Assembly: GCA_963748005.1 (NCBI GenBank)
Contig: CAVVHH010000002.1
Location: forward strand, 2,108,001 to 2,172,000
Source: CAILZL01 sp963748005
GTDB lineage: Bacteria; Pseudomonadota; Gammaproteobacteria; Steroidobacterales; Steroidobacteraceae
Reading direction: 5' to 3'
Length of the DNA stretch: 64,000 nt
Shown here: positions 25,576 to 35,292 of the stretch, piece after piece
How the letters are laid out: each line of letters starts with the position of its first letter
Position numbering within the stretch: the first letter of the stretch is position 1
Made by a program: the position numbers and the translations under genes
The notes under the pieces: model-generated
What the model saw: only the letters and a program-made list of their open reading frames with translations
Database searches by the model: none
Told to the model about the DNA's origin: nothing

Positions 25576-26619
25576 ATGGGCGATTTGTATCAGTTACCCG
25601 ATGTGCGAGAGGCAGAACGCGAAGCCAGCGAGTGGATCGCACGCCTGCAGGCGGATGATGTTTCAGCCGAGGACCGGGCACGATTCGAGGCATGGCGCTC
25701 GGCGCATCCGCAGCGCGCTGAAGCTTACGAAAAGCTCATGGGGACGTGGCGGCAATTTGCCGCCGCCGGGCCATTGGTGCGCGCAGTTTCTTTCGCACAG
25801 TCGGTCAGCGAGCCGGCCAATCTTGAGGAGCCGCACCGGCGCTGGATGCCGGCGGCGCTGGCCGCCTCGCTGCTGCTGGCCGTCATTGGCGGCTTGTATT
25901 TTGTGTTGCTCCCGTCGGGGACGAATTTCACTACCGCTGTCGGTGAACAGGCCGAAGTTTCCCTGCCAGATGGTTCGACAATCAAGCTCAACAGCAACAG
26001 CGTCGCGCACGTCGATTACCGGCCAGATTCCCGAATCATCCAGCTGGAAAAAGGCGAGGCTTACTTCAAGGTGGCTCATGACGTAAACAGACCATTCTGG
26101 GTAGTGAGCGGCAAGTCCTGGGTGCGTGCCGTGGGTACCGAATTCAACGTCTACGTGCATGATTCAGGCGTACGCGTCATCGTCAACGAGGGAAAAGTCA
26201 AGGTCGGATATGTGAGAACCCTGCGCAACGTGACGCCCAGCGACGCTGTGCTGGGCGACGTTGCGGCGTCATTCCTGACAGCGGGGCAACAAGCAGAATT
26301 GTCGGCTGCTACAACCGTTACCACCGGATTGTCTTCAGAACAGCTGGTGCACACTCTGGCTTGGCGCGATGGAGTCCTCTATTTCGAGAATCGCTCTCTG
26401 GGCGAGGTCGTCGAGGAAGTCAGTCGCTACACCACAACGCAGTTGATCGTGGATGACGAAAGGCTGCGGCAGCTGGTGGTGGGCGGTACGTTCCAGGCCA
26501 ATCCGCAGGGAGCAGAAGCGCTGCTTACCATGCTGGAGCAGGGTTTCGGCCTGGATGTTCGTCGTACCGAGGGTGCGGTTTATATCGACAACGGCCCTGA
26601 CAGCAGCCGGAATCAGTGA
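25576..26619 (+). CDS. FecR-type anti-sigma factor/signal transducer
   Basis: 347 residues from ATG 25576. The N-terminal DUF4880 part (EASEWIARLQADDVS, FEAWRSAHPQRAEAYEKL) is cytoplasmic and binds the sigma factor. One membrane helix is near residues 94-114 (AALAASLLLAVIGGLYFVLL). The periplasmic FecR domain follows (GEQAEVSLPDGSTIKLNSNS, VSGKSWVRAVGTEFNVYV), then a C-terminal STN-like part (LGEVVEEVSRYTTTQLIVDD). It receives the signal from the STN domain of the TonB receptor and controls the sigma factor encoded 10 bp upstream. Confidence 0.92.
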   Translation: MGDLYQLPDVREAEREASEWIARLQADDVSAEDRARFEAWRSAHPQRAEAYEKLMGTWRQFAAAGPLVRAVSFAQSVSEPANLEEPHRRWMPAALAASLLLAVIGGLYFVLLPSGTNFTTAVGEQAEVSLPDGSTIKLNSNSVAHVDYRPDSRIIQLEKGEAYFKVAHDVNRPFWVVSGKSWVRAVGTEFNVYVHDSGVRVIVNEGKVKVGYVRTLRNVTPSDAVLGDVAASFLTAGQQAELSAATTVTTGLSSEQLVHTLAWRDGVLYFENRSLGEVVEEVSRYTTTQLIVDDERLRQLVVGGTFQANPQGAEALLTMLEQGFGLDVRRTEGAVYIDNGPDSSRNQ

Positions 26620-26894
26620 CGTGCCGGGTTGTGATGCCCGAGTGGTATGGGGTCGGCGCATGGAAAATGATAACGATCAGGCATATTCATGGTTCCTTCA
26701 GCCTGGCTGAATCGTGCTGCAGAAGCGGATTCAGTTGTGAGTGTGATTAAGTGCAACCGCGATTGGGGGTTTTTCTCCTCTCAAGAGTCTCTTGTACTGG
26801 AACCGCCCGCAGGCGGGGCCGGATAAAACGATTTGGCATGTCCATTGGGGGGACGATAGTGGCTGCCGGTCGGGGAGTCGTCGCAGCAGCACGC

Positions 26895-29800
26895 ATGCGG
26901 TTGTGGCGGAATCTGATTTTTGCATTGGGTTTGACGGCAATGATTCCGTCAATCGCGGTTGCAGATTCAGTCTTCTTCGACATTGCAGCTCAACCACTCC
27001 CTGCGGCACTGAAGGTTTTTGCGGAGCAAGCCCGGATGCAGTTGCTGTATCAGTACAGCGCTGTGAAGGATGCGCAAGGCGGCCGTGTGCACGGTACTCT
27101 GGACAAACGCGTTGCACTGGAACAGATGCTGCGCAACACGGGTCTTGAGGTCATCTACAGCTCCGAAGAAGCAGCGACCATTCGCCCCGTTCAGCAATCG
27201 TCCCCGTCCCCGCAGCCATTGCAGGCAATTGAAGCCACGCATGGTGCGCCAGTCGATGCAGGCGAAATCGACAACATGAAGACCCGGGAGAAGACGATGA
27301 CGAACGACAATTCGCGTTCAAGGCTCTACAGAGTGTTTGCGCTATGCAGTTCGGTGGCATTCGCCAGCGGCGTGTGCGCCCAAGGCGTTGCACAGCAACC
27401 AACCTCGACTGCCGCACAACCAGCGGATGCACGGCTGGAAGAGGTTGTGATCACAGGTTCACGCGTGATCACCAATGGCAACGACAGCCCGACGCCCGTT
27501 ACGGTGGTAACCACCGAAGAACTGTCAGCTGTCCATCCGGGCAATCTTGTCGAAGCCATGAACGATATGCCGTTGTTCAATGGCTCGCGTGGTCAGAACA
27601 CCAATCCTGGCAACAATGGCGCGGCAGGCAGTCCTGCGGGCGCGGCTAATGCGACCAATCAGCTAAACCTGCGCCAGATGGGTGTGCTGCGTACCCTGAT
27701 TCTGTACGACGGACACCGTGCACCGCCCAGCACCGCGGACGGCACAGTGGACGTGAACACTATTCCGCAGATGTTGCTGCAGCGCGTCGACGTGGTGACC
27801 GGCGGCGTGTCGGCGGTGTACGGCTCAGATGGCGTCGTTGGTGCAGTGAATTTTGTCACCGATACCAAATTCCAGGGCGTCAAAGTCAATCTGGAAGCGG
27901 GTCGATCGGATTACGGCGACGCTGACACGTCCGAAGTTGGCATTGCCTTCGGCACCAGCCTGTTCAGTGATCGCGGTCATCTCCTGGGCAGCTTTGAAAA
28001 TCGCCATCAGGCGCCTCTCGAAAGCAAGTTTGACCGTCCCTGGGGCAAGAATGTTTACACCCTGCAGGGTTTTGGCACCGCGGCGCAGCCGTATTACCAG
28101 GTGTCAGGCGCGCGCCAGTCGAACCAGACTTTCGGTGGCCGCGTCACGGCTGGTCCGCTGGCTTCCTACCTGGGTAATGCTACCGATGGGACTCGCTTTG
28201 ATACCGGTGGTTATCTCGTGCCATTCGTACGTGGTACGCGTTTGGGGTTGGCGCCCACCTATAACGCCTCGGGCAACTGCGGCACCTGCGAAATCGGTGG
28301 CGATGGTGGTTATAGCGAAGGTCAGCTCCGCGCGGGCCTGGATATGAACCAGTTCTATGGACGCTTCGATTTCGACTTCACCGACGATCTGCACGGTTAC
28401 CTGACGGTGGCCGATACCCGTAATCGCAGTACCGGCAGGGGCAACGGCTACACCTCTGGCAACTACACCATCACGCGTGACAATGCCTTCCTGCAACCGC
28501 AATACCGGAATGCGCTGGGGACCAGTCCGACAGTTAACACGACGTTCACCCTCGGCAAGATGTTTACTGAAATACCCCGTGCCTATACGGAAACCCACTC
28601 CGATCAGCTGTTTGGGGTCGCCGGGCTGCAGGGAACGTTGGGGGATTACAAGTGGGATGTGGCTTACACATATAGCGATGGCTCGATCGATGTCCGGCAG
28701 AACATGGCGATCGACAATGGCCGTTTCTTTGCCGCACTGGACTCGGTACCTTCTGGCGGATGGGTGAATGGCCTGCCCGTAGGCGTGCCGGTATGCCGTG
28801 CGTCGCAGACAAATGCAGCCTACGCGGGTTGCGTGCCGCTGAATCCTTTCGGCCAGAACGCCGGCAGTCAGGCGGCCATCGACTACTTCATACACCCGGT
28901 GTCCTACAAAACGAACATTGGCATGGACGATGTCGCGGCCAGCATCACCGGGGCGCCTTTCAGCACCTGGGCCGGTCCGGTCAATGCAGCACTGTCCGGC
29001 GAATGGCGCAAGCTGAGCTATGAAATTGTCAGCGGGACCCCGGACCCGACGGGCCCGATCCGCGCTAATTGTGCTGGCATTGCTGCTGGCTGTACTGCCA
29101 CCACGACGGTTTACACCGCCTCAGTTGCCAACCTGGCCGAGACCACCCAGACGGTTAAAGAAGCAGCGGTGGAATTGAATGTGCCGCTGCTCAAGGACAA
29201 GTCGTTCGCGAAGTCCCTTGATATGAGTGCGGCTTATCGCATTGCGAACTACGACACCCTGTCAGACAACGCGAATACCTGGAAGGTCGGTATGACCTGG
29301 GATCCATTCGATTCGTTGACGGTACGCGCTACCCGTTCGCGTGACTTCCGTGCACCCAGTCTCGACGAAACATTCCGGACACTGGTCGCTGGTGCGCCTG
29401 CCCGAACCTTCAGTGACTCGTTACCCGGCAATCCGGACTCGCCTCTGAACGCTAACGCGAGTTCCGTGAATTCGGGCAATCCCAATCTGAAGCCCGAAGT
29501 GGGCGACACGTTCAGTTACGGTTTCGTATGGCGCGCGACGCCAAATTTCGATATCACCGTGGATGCCTTTAACATCAAGATTCAGGATGCAATCTTTGTG
29601 GTTCAGGGTAATACCCCGGCGTATCAGAATTCCTGCTATGCGAGCGGCGGAACTTCAGTCTCCAATAATCCGGGCAACAACGTCTACTGCAACCTGATCG
29701 TCCGTGATTCAACCAATCACGTGATTCAGTGGCTGCAAAAGCCGTTTAATCTGGCTGAACTGGATACCTGGGGTGCCGATATCGAGCTCGGCTACAAGAC

Positions 29801-30299
29801 GCTCATTGCCGATAAGCCGTTGTCGTTGCGCCTGTTGACCACCTATCAACCGCATCTCATCTACAAGCAACCTGGTCTTGCTGACGCTGACTATGCGGGC
29901 GCGTGGTTCGGTACCAATGGCCTGCAATCCAATCCGGTGTGGCGCGCCACACTGTTCGCGAGCTTCAAGCCCATCGACAGCCTGACGATCGCTGTGCAGG
30001 AACGTTGGCGCAGCTCGATGCCCAAGGTGGATGGTTTCCCGGAATGGGCGGCCGCTCCTGCCTACTATTCGGGGTCGGCGATCAAGTCGATTGCCTACAC
30101 CAACCTCAATCTGACCTTCTCGCCGAAGCTCGATATCGGCAAGCTGGACTTTTTTGTGACCGTGCAGAACCTGTTCAACACCGATCCACCGCAGGCCGGG
30201 TTCTGGGGTAACCCGAATCCGGGTCAATTCGGTGAAGTTCTCGCCGGCGACGACATCATCGGTCGCTACTACACCGCGGGTATTCGCTTCCGCATGTAA
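26895..30299 (+). CDS. TonB-dependent receptor frame with STN signalling domain and an internal second signal peptide
   Basis: One open frame runs from GTG 26751 to 30299. ATG 26895 gives a normal signal peptide (RLWRNLIFALGLTA, cut near SIAVAD), followed by an STN domain of about 70 residues (FFDIAAQPLPAALKVFAEQA, MQLLYQYSAVKD). About 110 residues after that start is a second, in-frame ATG at 27297 with GGGAG seven bases upstream. The following ~28 residues look like a complete second signal peptide (RLYRVFALCSSVAFASG, cut near CAQ). Then come the plug (LEEVVITGSRVITNGNDSP, TPVTVVTTEEL) and the 22-strand barrel ending in GIRFRM. The paralogue at 47590 starts with the signal peptide and has no STN part. 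So this may be one long transducer or two products, an STN protein and a receptor. It follows the sigma/FecR pair. Confidence 0.85.
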   Translation: MRLWRNLIFALGLTAMIPSIAVADSVFFDIAAQPLPAALKVFAEQARMQLLYQYSAVKDAQGGRVHGTLDKRVALEQMLRNTGLEVIYSSEEAATIRPVQQSSPSPQPLQAIEATHGAPVDAGEIDNMKTREKTMTNDNSRSRLYRVFALCSSVAFASGVCAQGVAQQPTSTAAQPADARLEEVVITGSRVITNGNDSPTPVTVVTTEELSAVHPGNLVEAMNDMPLFNGSRGQNTNPGNNGAAGSPAGAANATNQLNLRQMGVLRTLILYDGHRAPPSTADGTVDVNTIPQMLLQRVDVVTGGVSAVYGSDGVVGAVNFVTDTKFQGVKVNLEAGRSDYGDADTSEVGIAFGTSLFSDRGHLLGSFENRHQAPLESKFDRPWGKNVYTLQGFGTAAQPYYQVSGARQSNQTFGGRVTAGPLASYLGNATDGTRFDTGGYLVPFVRGTRLGLAPTYNASGNCGTCEIGGDGGYSEGQLRAGLDMNQFYGRFDFDFTDDLHGYLTVADTRNRSTGRGNGYTSGNYTITRDNAFLQPQYRNALGTSPTVNTTFTLGKMFTEIPRAYTETHSDQLFGVAGLQGTLGDYKWDVAYTYSDGSIDVRQNMAIDNGRFFAALDSVPSGGWVNGLPVGVPVCRASQTNAAYAGCVPLNPFGQNAGSQAAIDYFIHPVSYKTNIGMDDVAASITGAPFSTWAGPVNAALSGEWRKLSYEIVSGTPDPTGPIRANCAGIAAGCTATTTVYTASVANLAETTQTVKEAAVELNVPLLKDKSFAKSLDMSAAYRIANYDTLSDNANTWKVGMTWDPFDSLTVRATRSRDFRAPSLDETFRTLVAGAPARTFSDSLPGNPDSPLNANASSVNSGNPNLKPEVGDTFSYGFVWRATPNFDITVDAFNIKIQDAIFVVQGNTPAYQNSCYASGGTSVSNNPGNNVYCNLIVRDSTNHVIQWLQKPFNLAELDTWGADIELGYKTLIADKPLSLRLLTTYQPHLIYKQPGLADADYAGAWFGTNGLQSNPVWRATLFASFKPIDSLTIAVQERWRSSMPKVDGFPEWAAAPAYYSGSAIKSIAYTNLNLTFSPKLDIGKLDFFVTVQNLFNTDPPQAGFWGNPNPGQFGEVLAGDDIIGRYYTAGIRFRM

Positions 30300-30316
30300 T
30301 AGCGATGTAGATCAAT

Positions 30317-30356
30317 CGCCCCCTCCATGTGCAAACAGGAGGGGGCGCTTTGTTTT
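30317..30356 (+). terminator. Rho-independent terminator after the TonB receptor gene
   Basis: CGCCCCCTCC (30317-30326) pairs exactly with GGAGGGGGCG (30338-30347), then CTTTGTTTT. Confidence 0.85.
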
Positions 30357-30414
30357 GTATGTACCTGAACTGACCGGGCGAGCCAGTAGATGTAGCGCCT
30401 GATAAGCAGGGAAT

Positions 30415-32049
30415 ATGGAGAAGTCTGCTTTGATCAAATTCAGTGTTCGCAGGTCTGTCACTCGCGTCATGCTTGCAACTGCGGTGATGCTGGCTTCAGG
30501 TGTGACAAGCGTGGCGATCGCTGCCATCAATGCTCCAACGCTTACCGAGTCGGGCCAGGTGTCCGGTGTTCCGGGGCGTGATTCATCCATCACGGTTTTC
30601 AAGGGCATTCCTTTTGCGGCGCCACCCGTCGGCGAGTTGCGCTGGAAAGCACCGCAAGCGTCCACTGCATGGCAGGGCGTGCGCACCGCCGATCAGTTTG
30701 GCAACACCTGCCCGCAGCTGATGCGCAATACAGCTTCCGGCAGTGAAGATTGTTTGTTCCTCAATGTCTGGACCGGCGCCAACTCTGCGAAAGAAAAGCG
30801 TCCGGTGTTTGTGTGGATTCATGGTGGACGATTCATCTTCGGTGCAGGTTCACAACCCTTGTTTGATGGTGAAGGACTGGCTCGTAAGGGCGTGATCGTT
30901 GTGACTTTCAATTACCGGCTGGGCGTGTTCGGTTTTCTGGCCACGCCCGAGTTGACCCAGGAATCCGGACACAATGCATCTGGTAACTACGGCCTGCTTG
31001 ATCAGATCGCAGCGCTGCAATGGGTGAGCAGGAACATTGCTGCGTTTGGCGGTGATCCGAATCGCGTGACCATTGCCGGCCAGTCTGCCGGTGCGGGCTC
31101 AGTGTTGCAGCTGGTCAACTCACCACTGACCAGGGGGTTGTTCCGGGGAGCGATTGCTGAAAGTGGTGCGCGTTACGCAAACGATCCGGATATCAGTGGG
31201 CTGGCAACTTCTTATCGCTTGCTCAATGGCGCCGAAGCTGATGGTGTCAAGTACGCTGAAGCACATGGCGCACACTCACTGAAAGAGTTGCGCGCACTGA
31301 CGATGGAGCAGCTGCTGGTCGGCAACAATGCCAACGACGAGGCTTATTCCGGCAAGCCGCCACCGCCGCTGTTTCGTCCAGTTGTGGACGGATGGGTTAT
31401 AGCAAAAAACTATCGTGAGTCCATGGCGAGTGGTTCCGTGAACCGGATACCAGTGATTACCGGCAATAACCTTGATGAAAGTGGCGCATCGCCCCAGCCG
31501 AATATCAAGCTGGCTGATTATCAGAACACCGCGAAACAGAAGTACGGCACACTGGCGGAGGAGTTCCTGAAACTCTATCCAGCTGCTACTGATGCAGAAG
31601 CGGGTCAGGCAACCAATGCAGCGGCTCGCGACAGTTCGCGGGTTTCCACGTTTCTGTGGGGCGCAGAATGGAGCAAGACGACCAGGCGTCCTGCGTACCT
31701 GTATTTCTGGACACATGCACCACCTGGACCGGACCGTGATCGACGTGGCGCTTACCACGAATCCGAGATCAACTACATCTTCAACAACCTGTACGCCACT
31801 GATCGGCCGTGGGCTGATGACGATTACAGGATTGCCGAGATCATGTCTTCGTACTGGGCCAACTTTACGATCAGCGGTGATCCCAATGGCAAGCAGCTCG
31901 TTACCTGGCCGGTTGCCGATGCCAAGTCCCCGATCGTGATGCGCCTTGGTAATGGAGCAGGGGGCGACGGTTTCGGCACGATGCCAGTTGCCGATGCAGC
32001 CAGGCTGGAGTTCTGGAAGCGATTCTTCCAGACGCAGAAACCCTGGTGA
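30415..32049 (+). CDS. Secreted type-B carboxylesterase
   Basis: 544 residues from ATG 30415. After an N-terminal signal (VMLATAVMLASGVTSVAIAA) the carboxylesterase/lipase fold is clear: FKGIPFAAPPVGELRW, SEDCLFLNVW, the oxyanion HGGRF stretch, and the nucleophile elbow AGQSAGAGS with Ser224 (GQSAG in place of the common GESAG). A GNNLDESG stretch lies in the expected acid region. It hydrolyses carboxylic esters in the periplasm or outside. It follows the receptor operon but is behind a strong terminator, so it has its own promoter or depends on read-through. Confidence 0.88.
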   Translation: MEKSALIKFSVRRSVTRVMLATAVMLASGVTSVAIAAINAPTLTESGQVSGVPGRDSSITVFKGIPFAAPPVGELRWKAPQASTAWQGVRTADQFGNTCPQLMRNTASGSEDCLFLNVWTGANSAKEKRPVFVWIHGGRFIFGAGSQPLFDGEGLARKGVIVVTFNYRLGVFGFLATPELTQESGHNASGNYGLLDQIAALQWVSRNIAAFGGDPNRVTIAGQSAGAGSVLQLVNSPLTRGLFRGAIAESGARYANDPDISGLATSYRLLNGAEADGVKYAEAHGAHSLKELRALTMEQLLVGNNANDEAYSGKPPPPLFRPVVDGWVIAKNYRESMASGSVNRIPVITGNNLDESGASPQPNIKLADYQNTAKQKYGTLAEEFLKLYPAATDAEAGQATNAAARDSSRVSTFLWGAEWSKTTRRPAYLYFWTHAPPGPDRDRRGAYHESEINYIFNNLYATDRPWADDDYRIAEIMSSYWANFTISGDPNGKQLVTWPVADAKSPIVMRLGNGAGGDGFGTMPVADAARLEFWKRFFQTQKPW

Positions 32050-32359
32050 CTCAGTCAATCACGGCGACGTTTCCCTGTCTGCCCGGCACGTGGCCACAAG
32101 GCAAAGTACCGCGTCAGCTTGAATGAACATTGCCGACAGCCGATGGGGCTCGAAGCGATGATTTGCCTCCTACCGAACGATTCGGGGCGCAAAGGGATTA
32201 ATCGGGCCTGAGATGAGGCCCGCCAGCCGTGCGTCGCTGGACTGGCTTCGGCGGAAAAGCACGTTTATTCTTCCTATCCCCCGTTGAACCCCCTATCCTC
32301 CGGGGTCTAAATACCTGTTCAAAATCTCGGTGTCCTGTAAGGCCGCCCCGGAGCAAGAC
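32050..32359. other. 310-bp gap before the RraA-family gene
   Basis: No gene is seen. It contains CGGGCCT (32203-32209), loop GAGATG, AGGCCCG (32216-32222), a 7-bp hairpin without a U-tract. Base composition becomes visibly richer in G and C just after this gap. Confidence 0.35.
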
Positions 32360-33031
32360 ATGCTGAAAACCTTCAATGAATTCGACCGTCGCCCCGATCT
32401 GCTGAAGCGGTTCGACGAACTGCTGCCGGCCTATTCGATCTCCTGCATCTTCGGCGACGTGATGTATCGCCAGAACATCATGCATTCGGCCATCAAGCCG
32501 GCTTTCAAGGCCAAGGCCACCGGTCAGGCGATAACGGTGCAGCTCTCGGGTGGCGATCTGGTCGATCCGCTGCGAGCGCTGGAGATGGGTCAGCCCGGCG
32601 ACATCATCGTCGTCGATGCCGGCGGTGATACCGAGGTTTCGGTGTGCGGCGGACTCATGGGCGGCCTGGCGAAGAATCGCGGCATCCGCGCCATGGTGGT
32701 CGATGGCGCCGGACGTGACATCGACGAACTCGAAGACATCGCCTGGCCGATCTGGACGCGCGCCATCACGCCGCGCGGCACGCACACGATGTTCTCGCAG
32801 CGCAAGGAGGAACTGTCGATCAACGTTCCTGTCGCATGCGGCGGCGTGGTGGTGCGGCCGGGCGACTTCATCGTCGCCGACACCATCGGTGTCGTCGTGG
32901 TGCCGCTGGAGCGGGCCGATGAATTCCTGACGCTCGCCAAGGAACAGGCGGAGCGTGAACAGGCCACCCGTGAATGGGTGGCGCAGGGCAAGACTGTCGA
33001 GGATCTGCTGGCCAAGTTCGGCCGCATCTGA
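32360..33031 (+). CDS. RraA-family aldolase/decarboxylase (LigK/HMG-aldolase-like)
   Basis: 223 residues from ATG 32360 (GGAG six bases upstream). The RraA fold is shown by LEMGQPGDIIVVDAGGD, the pocket GGLMGGLAKNRGIRAMVVDGAGRD (Arg and Asp of the metal/substrate site), TRAITPRGTHTM, and VVRPGDFIVADTIGVVVVP. In this family are 4-hydroxy-4-methyl-2-oxoglutarate/4-carboxy-4-hydroxy-2-oxoadipate aldolase (LigK, ProA) and RraA proper. It could finish the LigJ pathway or act with the dgo genes that follow 60 bp later. It is the only intact gene of this GC-rich segment. Confidence 0.8.
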   Translation: MLKTFNEFDRRPDLLKRFDELLPAYSISCIFGDVMYRQNIMHSAIKPAFKAKATGQAITVQLSGGDLVDPLRALEMGQPGDIIVVDAGGDTEVSVCGGLMGGLAKNRGIRAMVVDGAGRDIDELEDIAWPIWTRAITPRGTHTMFSQRKEELSINVPVACGGVVVRPGDFIVADTIGVVVVPLERADEFLTLAKEQAEREQATREWVAQGKTVEDLLAKFGRI

Positions 33032-33092
33032 ATACGCGTCCTCGCAGCGTCCGTCTGCTCAAGAATCCGTTTGATAAAAATTAGTGGGGAAC

Positions 33093-34379
33093 GTGGTGGC
33101 AAAATCGCAAAGGGTCAGCCGGATACAGAAAATCTCCGTCGCGCTGCTGGTGGTCGCGGGGCTGGTGAACTATCTCGACCGCAGCACCCTCTCCTTCGCC
33201 AACCACGCAATCAGCGAGGAGATGCACCTCAGCGCCTTGCAGATGGGCATCCTGCTGTCGGCCTTCTCCCTGCCCTATGCGTTCGCCCAGCTGCCGATGG
33301 GGCTACTGCTCGACCGGCTGGGCGCGCGCGTGGTGCTGGGCTTCGGCATTCTCCTCTGGTCGGCGGCCCAGCTCGCCGGCGGGCTGGTGCAGACGCTGAA
33401 CCAGTTCTACGCCGCGCGTTTCGTGCTGGGGATCGGCGAGGCCCCGGCCTTCCCGGCGGGCGCCAAGGTGTTCAGCGAGTGGTTCGCCATCAAGGAGCGC
33501 GGCCGCCCCACCGGCATCTACGTCGCCTCCACCACCATCGCTCCGGCCCTGGCGCCGCCGCTGCTCACCTGGCTGATGCTGCAATTCGGCTGGCGCGGCA
33601 TGTTCGTGACCATGGGCGCGCTCGGCATCCTCGCCGGTATCGGCTGGATTGCGCTTTATCGCGACCGCCGCGCCGTGCCGCTGGACGCCAGCGAGATCGA
33701 CTACCTCAGCGACGGCGACAAGGCCTCGGCCGAGGAACGCAAGGTCACCGGCGCGGAGTGGGCCGGACTGCTGAGCAAGCGCACCACCTGGGGCATCCTG
33801 TTCGGCTGGATGGGCGTCATCTACATGGTCTGGCTGTACCTCACCTGGCTGCCCGGCTACCTGGAGAGGGAGCGCGGCGTCACCCTGGCGCAGGCGGGCT
33901 GGATGGTGATCATTCCCTACATCGCCGGCACCGCCGGCCAGCTGTCGAGCGGCTTCATCGCCGACGGACTGCTGGCGCGCGGCCTGAAGCCCATCGCCAG
34001 CCGCAAATGGCCGATCTGCGTCGGCCTGGTGTGCGCCGCGCTGTTCACCGTGCCGGCGGCTTACACGCCCAGCCTGGCGCTCGCGATCCTGTACATCTCG
34101 CTGGCCATGTTCTTCGTGAACCTGTCGAGCGGCGCGGGCTGGGCCTGGTCAGTGTTGCCGCCCCGCGCCGGCTGGTGGCGACGCTGGGCAGCTTCATGAA
34201 TTTCGGCGGCTATCTGGGAGCCTCTTCCGCCCCGGTGATCACCGGCTATCGTGGTCGACAGTACCGGCTCGTTCGTGCTGGCGCTGCTGATTGCCGCCGC
34301 CGTGGCGGTCGCCGGAGCGCTGGTCTACCTCGTCGTGGTGCGCGATCCGATCAGCGACCCGGCCGCAGGCGGCGTGTAG
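33093..34379 (+). pseudogene. MFS sugar-acid transporter broken by two frameshifts
   Basis: Starts at GTG 33093 (or 33096) after GGGGAAC. The first ~365 residues read well: VALLVVAGLVNYLDRSTLSFANHA, MGLLLDRLGARVVLGFG, GIGEAPAFPAGAKVFSEWF, typical of the galactonate/glucarate (ACS) MFS group. Near 34145 the frame shifts: SVAAPRRLVATLGSFMNFGG continues one frame over. Near 34248 it shifts again, so that the last helix (LLIAAAVAVAGALVYLVVV) ends at TAG 34377-34379. Put together it would be a full-length 12-helix transporter. In the +1 shifts no stops interrupt the restored frames, so the breaks are recent or are sequence errors. Confidence 0.8.
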
Positions 34380-34386
34380 GTCCGCT

Positions 34387-35290
34387 ATGGCTTCAGCTGC
34401 ATTGCTGGCCTGCGACTGGGGCACTACCAATCTGCGCGCGCTGGACGCTGGACGCCGATGGCGCGGTGGTGACAGAGACAGAACTTCCACTTGGCGTATC
34501 GACGCTGGCTCCCGGCGAAGCGGCGTCGACGCTTCGAGCAGGAAGTTCGTCCGGCGCTCGGCGCAGCGGGATTGCCGGCCATCCTGTGCGGCATGGTGGG
34601 CTCCAACCTTGGCTGGGCGCTGGCTCCTTATGCCGACTGCCCTGCGGGATTCGCGGATCTCGCGCGCTGCTGCGATCGCAGGTTGCGCCGCAGGTGCGGA
34701 TTATCCCCGGCCTGCGCTGCGCTGGACTGACCGGTGCGCCGGATGTCATGCGCGGCGAGGAAACCCAGGTGCTGGGCTGGCTCGCGCAACATCCCGACCG
34801 GCAGCAAGGCCGCCACCTGGTCTGCCACCCGGGCACGCACGCCAAGTGGGTGGTGGTCGAAGATGGCCGCATCGTCCGCTTCGTGACCGCCATGACCGGT
34901 GAAATGTTTGCCGTGCTGTCAGCAAGCACAGCGTGCTGAAGAGCGATGCGCCCGCCAACGACGACGCGGCCTTCGAGGCGGGGCTCGCTGCTGCGGGCGA
35001 CGGCAATGCGCTTGCTGGCGCGACTGTTCAGCGCCCGTTCGCGCGTGGCAGGCGGCGATGCCAGGGCGGAATCCACGCCCAGCTACCTGTCAGGCCTGCT
35101 CATCGGCTCGGAAGTCGCCAGCCTGCCGGCGCTGCTGGATGGTGGGGGCACAACAGTAGATCTGCTCGGCGATGCTGCGCTTTGCGGTCGCTACCGACAC
35201 GCTCTGGAGAAACGCAATATCAAGTCCGAGACCTTCGACGGCAAGTCGGCGGCGATCGCCGGCCTGCTCGCCCTGCACCGGATGAGCTGA
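34387..35290 (+). pseudogene. dgoK: 2-dehydro-3-deoxygalactonokinase broken by about five frameshifts
   Basis: Starts at ATG 34387 with AALLACDWGTTNLRA, the phosphate-binding start of DgoK. The protein can be followed through all three frames: TLDADGAVVTETELPLG after a shift near 34440, FEQEVRPALGAAGLPAILCG after one near 34530, LLRSQVAPQVRIIPGLRCAG after one near 34665, KSDAPANDDAAFEAGLAA after one near 34922, and LARLFSARSRVAGGDARAE after one near 35010, ending GLLALHRMS at 35288-35290. DgoK phosphorylates 2-dehydro-3-deoxy-galactonate in the De Ley-Doudoroff route. As written no working enzyme can be made. It lies between the broken transporter and the broken aldolase. Confidence 0.85.
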
Positions 35291-35292
35291 AC

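Noticed and set aside
33071..34939. A 622-codon plus-strand open frame
   Set aside because: It is mostly the wrong frame of the MFS gene and only in patches the true frame of the MFS and dgoK genes; the Arg/Gly-rich translation shows this. The real genes are listed as frameshifted.
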